Shown here: piece by piece, positions 42,265 through 49,863 of the stretch | Numbering within the stretch: the stretch's first letter is position 1 | Layout: each line of letters begins with the position of its first letter | NCBI GenBank assembly: GCA_020250175.1 | Contig: JADCEN010000016.1 | Coordinates: 1-64,000 of the forward strand | Direction of reading: 5' to 3' | From: Rhodobacter sp. | GTDB lineage: Bacteria > Pseudomonadota > Alphaproteobacteria > Rhodobacterales > Rhodobacteraceae | Length of the DNA stretch: 64,000 bases | Notes under the pieces: model-generated | The model's database searches: none | Told to the model about the DNA's origin: nothing | What the model saw: the letters and a program-made list of their open reading frames with translations, nothing else | Position numbers and translations under genes: made by a program

Positions 42265-44517
42265 CTACTTGCGCCGCCGCACGATCTTGCGTGCCAGTTT
42301 GGCATCCCGCGCGGCGGCCTTGCCCGGCTTGCGCGGCGCAAAGCGCCCGCGCTTGGCGGGTGCCCCCGCCGCAGCGGTCCGGCCCTCGATCTCCAGAAGG
42401 TCAAACACCAGCCCGCCGGTGACCGGCACGGCTTCGGACAGGCGGACCGTCACTTTCTGGCCCACACCGATGGTCAGGCCGCTGTCAGCCCCCATCAGCG
42501 TCTGGGCCTGCGCGTCGAAATGGAAGAACTCGCGCCCGATCGAACGGATCGGGACCAGACCGTCGGCCCCGGTTTCATCCAGCTTCACAAACAGGCCAAA
42601 GCGCTGCACGCCCGCGACGCGGCCCGAAAACCCGGCCCCGATCCGGTCCGACAGATAGGCGGCAAGATAGCGGTCGGCGGTGTCGCGTTCTGCCGCCATG
42701 CTGCGCCGTTCCGCGTCCGAAATCATCTTGGCGGTGTCTTCCAGCATCTCGATGTCCTGTGCCGAAAGCCCGTCATCGCCCCAGCCATGCGCGGCGATCA
42801 GCGCACGGTGCACGATCAGGTCGCTGTAGCGCCGGATCGGCGAGGTGAAATGCGCGTAAGACTGCAACGCCAGCCCAAAATGGCCGAAGTTCGACGGGTT
42901 GTAATAGGCCTGGGTCATCGACCGCAGGGTGGTGATGTTCATCAGCTCGTCAAATTCCGTGCCCTGGGCCTGTGCCAGCAGCCGGTTGAGATGGCCGGTC
43001 TTCAGCACCCGCCCCTTGGCCAGCGTAAAGCCCGAGGCTTCGGCCACCTCGCGCAGCGCATCCAGCTTTTCCGGGCTTGGTTCTTCATGCACCCGAAACA
43101 GCAGCGGGCGGCGCAGGCGCACCAGTTCCTCGGCGGCGGCGACATTGGCCAGAATCATGAATTCCTCGATCAGCCTGTGCGCCTCCAGCCGGTCGCGGAA
43201 GGCAACCGACACGACCTTGCCTTCCTCATCCAGCACGATCTTGCGCTCGGGCAGATCAAGGTCCAGCGGCTGGCGCAGCGCCCTTGCCCTGGTCGCGGCG
43301 GCATAGGCCGCATAAAGCGGGGCGATGACACGTTCCATCAGCGGGCCGCATCGGTCATTGGGGGCACCATCGGCGGCGTCCTGCACTTCGCCGTAATGCA
43401 GGGTGGCCGCAGACCGCATCAGGCCGCGCACAAAGCGGTGGCTGATCTTGTGTCCGCCTGCGTCCAGCTTCATGCGGACCGCAAGGCAGGGCCGCACCGC
43501 ACCCTCATGCAGCGAACACAGGTCCCCCGACAGGCGGTCGGGAAGCATCGGCACCACACGGTCGGGAAAATAGGTGGAATTGCCGCGCTTGCGCGCCTCG
43601 CGGTCCAGCGCCGATCCGGGGCGCACGTAATGCGCCACATCGGCGATGGCGACCCAAACGATGTGGCCACCGGGGTTGGCGGCATCGCTGTCGGCCTCGG
43701 CGAAGACGGCATCGTCATGGTCGCGCGCGTCGGGCGGATCGATGGTGACGAGGGGCAGGTCGCGCAGGTCTTCGCGCCCCTTGATCGTCGCTGGCTTTGC
43801 CGCGTCAGCTTCGGCGATGACGGCATCCGGGAAATGGTCTGGAATGCCATGCTGGTGAATAGCGATCAGCGACACGGCCCGGGGCGCGGACGGGTCGCCC
43901 AGCCGGGTGACGATGCGCGCCTGCGGCAGACCCAGACGCTTTGGCCCCGTTTGCTCGGCTTCCACCAACTCGCCGTCGCGGGCGTTCTGGGTGAATTCGC
44001 GGGCAACACGCCATTCCTTGTCGGCCCCCTTGTCGATCGGCACGATGCGCCCGCCTTCGGCATCCTTGCGGAAGATGCCCAGCAGCTTCAGCGGGTTTGA
44101 TCCGATCTTGCGGATCAGCCGCGCCTCATACTGATGCGACTCCCCCTGCACTTCGGTCAGGCGCGCCAGAATCCGGTCGCCCTCTGCCACCGGGGCGTCG
44201 GCCCTGCCGGGCAGGAACAGGATACGCGGTTCATCTTCCGGGCCCTGCCATTCGGTCGGCCGCGCGAATTGGTCGCCCTGCCGGTCGGGCGGCAGGATCG
44301 TCAGGATGCTGACCGGGGGCAGCTTATCGGCATCGCGGTAGGTGCGGCCGCGCTTTTCCAGCGCGCCGTCCTGCTCCAGCTCTTTCAACAGCCGCTTCAG
44401 CTCAATCCGTCCGGCATCCTTGATGCCGAAGGCTTTCGCGATATCGCGCTTGGCCGTCAGGGCGGGGTTGTCGGCGATCCATTGCAGGATCTGCTCTTTG
44501 GAAGGGATTTGCATCAT
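42265..44517 (-). CDS. rnr: Ribonuclease R
   Basis: This ~750-residue 3'-5' exoribonuclease degrades structured RNA. A helix-turn-helix-like N-terminus is followed by cold-shock domains. The RNB catalytic centre is marked by TIDPPDARDHDDAVFAEAD, whose aspartates bind magnesium, and later FTSPIRRYSDLIVHRALI. An S1 domain follows, starting near GFSGRVAGVQRFGLFVKLDE, then a basic tail rich in K and R. The start was set at 44517 (MMQIPSKEQIL); 44514 or 44532 are alternatives and none has a strong ribosome binding site. The oxidoreductase gene diverges from it. Confidence 0.95.
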   Translation of the reverse strand: MMQIPSKEQILQWIADNPALTAKRDIAKAFGIKDAGRIELKRLLKELEQDGALEKRGRTYRDADKLPPVSILTILPPDRQGDQFARPTEWQGPEDEPRILFLPGRADAPVAEGDRILARLTEVQGESHQYEARLIRKIGSNPLKLLGIFRKDAEGGRIVPIDKGADKEWRVAREFTQNARDGELVEAEQTGPKRLGLPQARIVTRLGDPSAPRAVSLIAIHQHGIPDHFPDAVIAEADAAKPATIKGREDLRDLPLVTIDPPDARDHDDAVFAEADSDAANPGGHIVWVAIADVAHYVRPGSALDREARKRGNSTYFPDRVVPMLPDRLSGDLCSLHEGAVRPCLAVRMKLDAGGHKISHRFVRGLMRSAATLHYGEVQDAADGAPNDRCGPLMERVIAPLYAAYAAATRARALRQPLDLDLPERKIVLDEEGKVVSVAFRDRLEAHRLIEEFMILANVAAAEELVRLRRPLLFRVHEEPSPEKLDALREVAEASGFTLAKGRVLKTGHLNRLLAQAQGTEFDELMNITTLRSMTQAYYNPSNFGHFGLALQSYAHFTSPIRRYSDLIVHRALIAAHGWGDDGLSAQDIEMLEDTAKMISDAERRSMAAERDTADRYLAAYLSDRIGAGFSGRVAGVQRFGLFVKLDETGADGLVPIRSIGREFFHFDAQAQTLMGADSGLTIGVGQKVTVRLSEAVPVTGGLVFDLLEIEGRTAAAGAPAKRGRFAPRKPGKAAARDAKLARKIVRRRK

Positions 44518-44710
44518 GGCGTTGGGTAGCATGACGCGGGGCAATCGTCACGGGGGTTGGTCGGGGTACCGCGTGATCCCTGCCGGGCCATTGATCCTTC
44601 CCCGACATGTCAAAAGCGACGTCCAGAGACTGCGGAATGTCGCAGGCCGCGCTACCGCGACCCTTGCCGCCCGTCCTAGCATGGCCCAACCGAACGACCG
44701 GAGACCCTTG

Positions 44711-46684
44711 ATGACCCCGCACCCCCGACTGATGTCGCCCCTGACCCTGCGCGGCCACACTCTGCGCAACCGGATCGTCTTTGGTGCGCATACCGCCAAC
44801 ATGTCGGACCAGGGCCTTCCCGGCCCGCGCTTTAGCGCCTATCTGCTGGAACGCGCCCTGGGCGGGGCGGCGATGATCGTGGCCGAGCCGATGCCCGTGC
44901 ACCGGACCGGCGTGCTGACGCGCGGCAATTTCCTGCACGGAACCGATGACGTGATCCCGCATTTCCGCAAGGTGACCGAGCCGGTGAAAGAGGCGGGGGC
45001 CGTCATTCTGCAACAGCTTTACCACATCGGCGCGCATGGCGATTCCGACCTGAGTTTCGCGCCGCACTGGTCACCTTCGGGCGGGCCATCCTATCATGAC
45101 AGCGACGGATCGCACGCGATGACCGGGGCAGAGGTTGAGGAGCTGTTGCAGGCGCATGTCGATGCAGCGGTGCGCTGCCAGAAGGCCGGGTTTCAGGGGG
45201 TCGAGGTTTGGGCCGCCTATCATTCGCTGCTGGACCAGTTCTGGACGCCCTGGTCCAACAGCCGCACCGATCAGTGGGGCGGCAGCCTTGAGAACCGTAC
45301 CCGCTTTTCGCGCCTGCTGATCGAGCGCATCCGCCGCGCCTGCGGCGAAGACTTCATCATCGGCCTCGCCATCAGCTATTCCACTGCCTACAGCGTGACG
45401 CTGGATGGCCAGGCGCTGACCGAAATCGTGGCGCTGCACGATGCCACGGGGCATGTCGATTACGTCACCTGCGGCTTTGGAAGCTATCTTGACTTCGAAG
45501 GCATCATCCCGCCCTTCACCCATGCGGAAAAGCTGACGACGCCGCTGACCACGCTTCTTAAATCAGCGGTCAAGCATGCGGCAATCACGTCAGAGGCGCA
45601 TATCCGCACGCCCGAGAATGCCGAAACCATCATTGCCAGCGGCGAGGCCGACCTGGTGTCGATCGTGCGCGGGCAGATCGCGGACCCGCATCTTGCCCAC
45701 AAGACCGCCGAAGGGCGTGCCTCTGACATCCGGTCCTGTATCTCTTGCAACCAGATGTGCTGGGGCCGCCGCAGCCGCGATTACTGGATTTCCTGCCTGA
45801 TCAACCCGTCGGCCGGCCGCGAATGGGAATGGGGCGGCGACCGGTTTACCCGCAGCGCAGCGCCGGAACAGCTGCTTGTCATCGGGGCCGGGCCAGCGGG
45901 GCTGGAAGCGGCCCGCGTTGCCGCCGAACGCGGGCACCGGGTGGAGATCGCCGAGGCCGCAGGCCAGATCGGCGGCCAGTTCCGCCTGGCCGGGATGCAG
46001 CCGCGCCGGGCACAGATCCTGGACCTGATGGGCTGGTACGAACGGCAGTTCGACCAACTTGGCGTGACGCTGCGGCTGAATACCTTTCTGGAGGCAAACG
46101 ACATCGCCGCCCACCCGGCCAAGACGGTGCTGATTGCCACCGGTTCGCTGCCCGATCCCGATGCCCGCCAGCGCTGGATGCCGCAGGAGCCGCGCCTGCC
46201 GGGGCTGGATCATGCCGTCTGGTCCCCCGAAGAGGTAATCCGCCGCGAGGCGCGGCTGGGCGATACGGTGATCCTGTATGACGAAGGCGGCAACTGGCGC
46301 GGTGCCGGCACCGCCTGGCTGCTGGCGGAACAGGGAAAGACGGTGATCCTTGTCACGCCCGATGCCTATGTGGGCAAGGAAATCACCCGCACGGCAGCGG
46401 ACGGCCCCCTGCGGCGAAACCTTGCGCGCAAGGGCGTGATCTTCAAGACCGAACATTGCATCCGGCGCTGGCACGGCAACGGGGCGACCTTGCGCAACCT
46501 TCTGACCGGGGCAGAGGAAACCGTCGCCGGGTCGGCGCTTGTCATGGCCACCACGACTCTGGCCTTTGATCCGTTTCCGGAACGCCTTCCCGGCAAGATC
46601 ACGCAGCGGATCGGCGATTGCGCCGCGCCGCGTCAGGCTGCCTATGCGTTTCACGAGGGCAGAAAGGCCGCTCTGGCCCTGTAG
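44711..46684 (+). CDS. Old-Yellow-Enzyme/4Fe-4S NAD(P)-type flavin oxidoreductase
   Basis: This 657-residue enzyme has the three-part layout of trimethylamine dehydrogenase and 2,4-dienoyl-CoA reductase. An FMN barrel (residues 1-~340) carries QLYHIGAHGDSD, GVEVWAAYHSLLDQFWTP and NSRTDQWGGSLENRTRF. A 4Fe-4S site follows as CISCNQMCWGRRSRDYWISC. A C-terminal FAD/NAD(P) domain then has LLVIGAGPAGLEAARVAAER. The FMN-domain histidine and the Fe-S cysteines are present. The substrate is not evident; relatives demethylate quaternary amines such as methylated amino acids or trimethylamine, or reduce enoyl-CoA. The start follows GGAGACCCTTG. It stands alone and is divergent from rnr. Confidence 0.88.
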   Translation: MTPHPRLMSPLTLRGHTLRNRIVFGAHTANMSDQGLPGPRFSAYLLERALGGAAMIVAEPMPVHRTGVLTRGNFLHGTDDVIPHFRKVTEPVKEAGAVILQQLYHIGAHGDSDLSFAPHWSPSGGPSYHDSDGSHAMTGAEVEELLQAHVDAAVRCQKAGFQGVEVWAAYHSLLDQFWTPWSNSRTDQWGGSLENRTRFSRLLIERIRRACGEDFIIGLAISYSTAYSVTLDGQALTEIVALHDATGHVDYVTCGFGSYLDFEGIIPPFTHAEKLTTPLTTLLKSAVKHAAITSEAHIRTPENAETIIASGEADLVSIVRGQIADPHLAHKTAEGRASDIRSCISCNQMCWGRRSRDYWISCLINPSAGREWEWGGDRFTRSAAPEQLLVIGAGPAGLEAARVAAERGHRVEIAEAAGQIGGQFRLAGMQPRRAQILDLMGWYERQFDQLGVTLRLNTFLEANDIAAHPAKTVLIATGSLPDPDARQRWMPQEPRLPGLDHAVWSPEEVIRREARLGDTVILYDEGGNWRGAGTAWLLAEQGKTVILVTPDAYVGKEITRTAADGPLRRNLARKGVIFKTEHCIRRWHGNGATLRNLLTGAEETVAGSALVMATTTLAFDPFPERLPGKITQRIGDCAAPRQAAYAFHEGRKAALAL

Positions 46685-46736
46685 ACCGCGTAGGGGACGG
46701 GCCGCTTGCGGCAGCCCGCCTGTTGTCGGCTGCGCC

Positions 46737-47840
46737 TTACGGGGCGGGCGGCGTTGCGGGAAGGAAGGCGAAAGGTTTTGCTTCCTTGAAGTCCGCCGAA
46801 ACCTCGCCCGAAAAGATTTGTCCGTCCTGAATCGTCAGCTTGCGCACGGGTGCGCCCGCTTTCAGGTCCAGCTTTGCAAGGGACACCCAGAAGGTGTTCG
46901 GGCGGGTGGCCGAGTCGAAGTAGTAGATAAGGTTCGTCTGGTCCGACACCGTGCGCCAGATGGTGGACGAGATATTGGGCTGATCCGGGGTGGAAATGCC
47001 CAGCGGAACCGAAACGGCGCGCTGCACGCTCATCACGCTGGCGACCGCCTGATAGGCAAAGGACTGATTCGGAACACCCTTGATATAGGCAGGGTCCGCC
47101 TTGCGCGGGATCACGCTCAGCAAAAAGGACGCGCGTGCAAACCGGTCTGCCGCCGTATTGGTGCCGGGCAGGAAGGTCAGGCCGCCGATCTTCTTCCAAT
47201 AGGCGTTCAGGGCAAGCTGCTGGTCATAGGTCGGCGAGTTCGTCATCACGACGTATTCCTTGCCATGATGCACCACAAGCTTGCCGCCGATGTATTCGAA
47301 GATGGCGGAATCGCCCGTGGCATCGGAAATCGACAGGTGAAGGGCCGCAGGCGCGCCATTGGGCAGGGTCGGGGCCAAAATGGCAAAGGGCTCGGCTGCA
47401 AGTCCGGCCACCGCTTCGGCCACAGTGGCATAATTGTCCAGAACATATTGCGGCCAGGCCGCGATGCTGAGCAGTTTTGCATCGGCAGACGGCGTGCCGA
47501 AATCAGATTCAGCCAGGTACAGCAGGTTTGCAACAAGGCCCTTCTCGTTCATTCCGTCAGTCGTCCCGCCGTCGTATCCCGACACGATCACGCTGCCGTA
47601 ACGCGAGGTCCATGCAACAGAACGCGGGCCTGCCGCACCATCGCGCGCCATGTCGGCCGGGAACACCCAGATGTCCGAGGCCATATCCTCTTTCCAGTCC
47701 ATGTTGCGGCCCGTAATGACCATGCCATCGTCGCCGACGTACAGGGTCCGCGTGCAGGCCAGCGCCGGGGCAGCCAGCGTTGCGCCCAGCAGGGCCGCTG
47801 CCGCAGCAGCTGCAACCGCCTTTCTGAAGTATTCCGACAT
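46737..47840 (-). CDS. Secreted linear amide C-N hydrolase (choloylglycine/penicillin V acylase family)
   Basis: This 367-residue protein has a signal peptide (MSEYFRKAVAAAAAAALLGA) ending ALAPALA, followed directly by Cys in CTRTLYVGDDGMVITGRNMD. Cleavage should expose that Cys as the N-terminal nucleophile of the Ntn-hydrolase fold. R and D of the CTRTL and GRNMDW segments, and the VMTNSPTYDQQLALNAYW segment, fit the choloylglycine hydrolase family. Likely periplasmic or secreted amidase; some relatives cleave acyl-homoserine lactones or penicillin V, which cannot be decided here. The start follows GGGACAGATCAAG. Confidence 0.9.
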   Translation of the reverse strand: MSEYFRKAVAAAAAAALLGATLAAPALACTRTLYVGDDGMVITGRNMDWKEDMASDIWVFPADMARDGAAGPRSVAWTSRYGSVIVSGYDGGTTDGMNEKGLVANLLYLAESDFGTPSADAKLLSIAAWPQYVLDNYATVAEAVAGLAAEPFAILAPTLPNGAPAALHLSISDATGDSAIFEYIGGKLVVHHGKEYVVMTNSPTYDQQLALNAYWKKIGGLTFLPGTNTAADRFARASFLLSVIPRKADPAYIKGVPNQSFAYQAVASVMSVQRAVSVPLGISTPDQPNISSTIWRTVSDQTNLIYYFDSATRPNTFWVSLAKLDLKAGAPVRKLTIQDGQIFSGEVSADFKEAKPFAFLPATPPAP

Positions 47841-47998
47841 CTTGATCTGTCCCCCATTATCGCGGGCGCGGGCTTGCAGACTGCACCTGCCTTTGATCGT
47901 CCGCCTCCGGGTCCGGCAAGTCAAGCCATGGCGGCCGCTTGCAAGGTCCGGTCGCAGATGCGCGCACCAGACCCGATGGCGCAGGCTGACCCGGACGG

Positions 47999-48649
47999 TC
48001 AAAAGGGGCAAGGTGCCGAAAAGGTCACGCTTTTGCCGCTTTCGATATCCCGCAAGCGCAGGCTTTCCGCATGCAGCATCAACCGGGGAAAGTCCCGGGC
48101 GGCCCCGGTGGCATAGAGCGGATCGCCCAGAATCGGATGGCCGATCTCCGCCATATGCACGCGCAGCTGATGGCTGCGTCCGGTCAGCGGCATCAGCCGG
48201 ACGCGGCTTTCGTCATCCTGCGCCTTGACCACCCGCCAGTCGGTCACGGCCGGCCGGCCGCATTCGTGGTTCACGTGCTGCCGCGGCCGGTTCGGCCAAT
48301 CGACCGTAAGGGGCAGGTCGACACGGCCCTGCTGCGGCTCCAGCCGCCCCCAGACGCGGGCAAGATAGACCTTGCGCACCTGCCGCGCCTCGAACTGCTG
48401 GCCCAGCTTTGCCTGCGCGGCCCGTGTCAGCGCAAAAACCATGACGCCCGAGGTGTCGAGGTCCAGCCGATGCACAAGCAGCACCTCGGGAAAGGCCCCG
48501 CGAAGCCGCCCGATCAGACAATCGGCGCGGTCATCGCCCCGCCCCGGCACGGACAGCAAGCCTGCCGGCTTGTCAACGACCACGATCTGCGAATCGTGGT
48601 GGATCAGCCGCAGCGGGGTGTCGGGGGGCGCGTAAACAAATCCGCTCAT
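47999..48649 (-). CDS. RluA-family rRNA/tRNA pseudouridine synthase
   Basis: This 216-residue enzyme would convert uridine to pseudouridine in rRNA or tRNA. The catalytic Asp is in LLVHRLDLDTSGVMVFALTR (HRLDxxTSG), and a typical opening is IVVVDKPAGLLSVPGRG. RLMPLTGRSHQLRVHMAEIG and HPILGDPLYA complete the family pattern. There is no S4 domain; the length is like RluA. Which site is modified cannot be told. The start at 48649 (MSGFVYAPPDT) was chosen over an ATG 12 bases upstream; neither has a clear ribosome binding site. Confidence 0.92.
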   Translation of the reverse strand: MSGFVYAPPDTPLRLIHHDSQIVVVDKPAGLLSVPGRGDDRADCLIGRLRGAFPEVLLVHRLDLDTSGVMVFALTRAAQAKLGQQFEARQVRKVYLARVWGRLEPQQGRVDLPLTVDWPNRPRQHVNHECGRPAVTDWRVVKAQDDESRVRLMPLTGRSHQLRVHMAEIGHPILGDPLYATGAARDFPRLMLHAESLRLRDIESGKSVTFSAPCPF

Positions 48650-48836
48650 GCCAGGGGGCATAGCGAAGCAGCGACGCGCGTCAACCCTCCGGCAGGCCGC
48701 GATGCCGCAAATGACCGCGGGCCCGATGCCCCGCCCTGACCATCCGGGCCCTGCGTGCGCTGCCGCAACGCCCCGACCGCGCGCAGGAACCGGGCAAGGT
48801 CACGCGCGGCACTGCTTGGCGACTCCCGCCCGATGC

Positions 48837-49061
48837 TCAGCCGGTGTCGACCGGGCGGCGGATCAAGGCGGCCGCTTCGCGCAGCAGCGGGCGCAAGCCC
48901 GCACCACCGGTGTCGATCATTTCAAACAACTGCCGCCGCATCCGGGGTTCCCAGAAGGCGTTGATATGGGCAGCAACGCCTTCGACACCTTCGTCATGCG
49001 GCTTTGATTCAAAGAAAATGGCAATCTGGTTTGCCATGTGCGCCAACTTTTCATGCGACAT
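48837..49061 (-). CDS. fdsD: Formate dehydrogenase subunit delta
   Basis: This 74-residue protein (HEKLAHMANQIAIFFESKPH, then GVAAHINAFWEPRMRRQLFE) matches FdsD, a small subunit found with the NAD-dependent molybdenum formate dehydrogenase and needed for its maturation or activity. It overlaps fdhD by 11 bases and is last in the cluster fdsGBA-fdhD-fdsD. GGAGAGTCGGCCC precedes the start. Confidence 0.93.
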   Translation of the reverse strand: MSHEKLAHMANQIAIFFESKPHDEGVEGVAAHINAFWEPRMRRQLFEMIDTGGAGLRPLLREAAALIRRPVDTG

Positions 49062-49863
49062 GGGCCGACTCTCCGGAAAGAACGCGATCAGGGCGGGTGA
49101 ACACCTCGAATCGGTCGGTGCGCGCCAGGGCGATCAGCGTGATGCCCGCCGCCTCGGCCAGGTCCACGGCATGGGCCGTGGGGGCGGACACGGCAATCAG
49201 CACCGGCACCCCCATCGCGGCACATTTCTGCACCATGTCGATGGATACCCGGCTGGTCAGCACCACCGCACCGGCGGACAGCGCCATTCCGATGGTCGCC
49301 CCGGCAAGCTTGTCCAGCGCGTTGTGGCGCCCGACATCCTCGCGGCAGGCCACCATTCCCTGCGCCGGGGTCCAGAAGGCTGCGGCATGAACGGCCCGCG
49401 TCGCATCGTGAAGGGGCTGCTGCCCGGGCAGCGCGCCGACGGCGGCGAAGATCTGCGTGGGCGTCAGCCGCAGCGCCGATGCGGTGACGGGCGGCAACCT
49501 GCGGACGGCCTCTTCAAGCGAGTCGATGCCACACAGACCGCACCCCACCGGACCGGCCATCGTGCGGCGGCGCGCGGCGAGGCGACCCTCGGCTGCGGGA
49601 TGCAGCCATATCTGCAGATCGATCCCAAGATCGGTCTCGACCACGGTGATGCTGGCAATCTCGTCCGGGGTCGCGATCCCTTCGGTCAGGGTGAAACCGC
49701 GGGCGAAATCCTCCAGCGCGGCAGGCGTCGCCATCATCACCGCCTGGGTCGTGCCGTTGTAGCTCAGCGCCACTGCCGTTTCCTCGGGCAGCATCCGGGT
49801 GCCCTGCTGAAACGTTCCGGCCTGGCAGGCCAGTCGGGTCAGGGGGCGCTTGGTGTGCATCAT
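49051..49863 (-). CDS. fdhD: Formate dehydrogenase accessory sulfurtransferase FdhD (FdsC)
   Basis: This 270-residue protein transfers sulfur to the bis-MGD cofactor and inserts it into the formate dehydrogenase alpha subunit. The functional cysteine motif is GPVGCGLCGIDSLEEAVRR. GMVACREDVGRHNALDKLAG and a C-terminal SRVSIDMVQKCAAMGVPVLI are typical. An ATG-ATG pair at 49863/49860 overlaps the fdsA stop, so coupling is tight. Homologues in Rhodobacter capsulatus are named FdsC. Confidence 0.94.
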   Translation of the reverse strand: MMHTKRPLTRLACQAGTFQQGTRMLPEETAVALSYNGTTQAVMMATPAALEDFARGFTLTEGIATPDEIASITVVETDLGIDLQIWLHPAAEGRLAARRRTMAGPVGCGLCGIDSLEEAVRRLPPVTASALRLTPTQIFAAVGALPGQQPLHDATRAVHAAAFWTPAQGMVACREDVGRHNALDKLAGATIGMALSAGAVVLTSRVSIDMVQKCAAMGVPVLIAVSAPTAHAVDLAEAAGITLIALARTDRFEVFTRPDRVLSGESAHVA

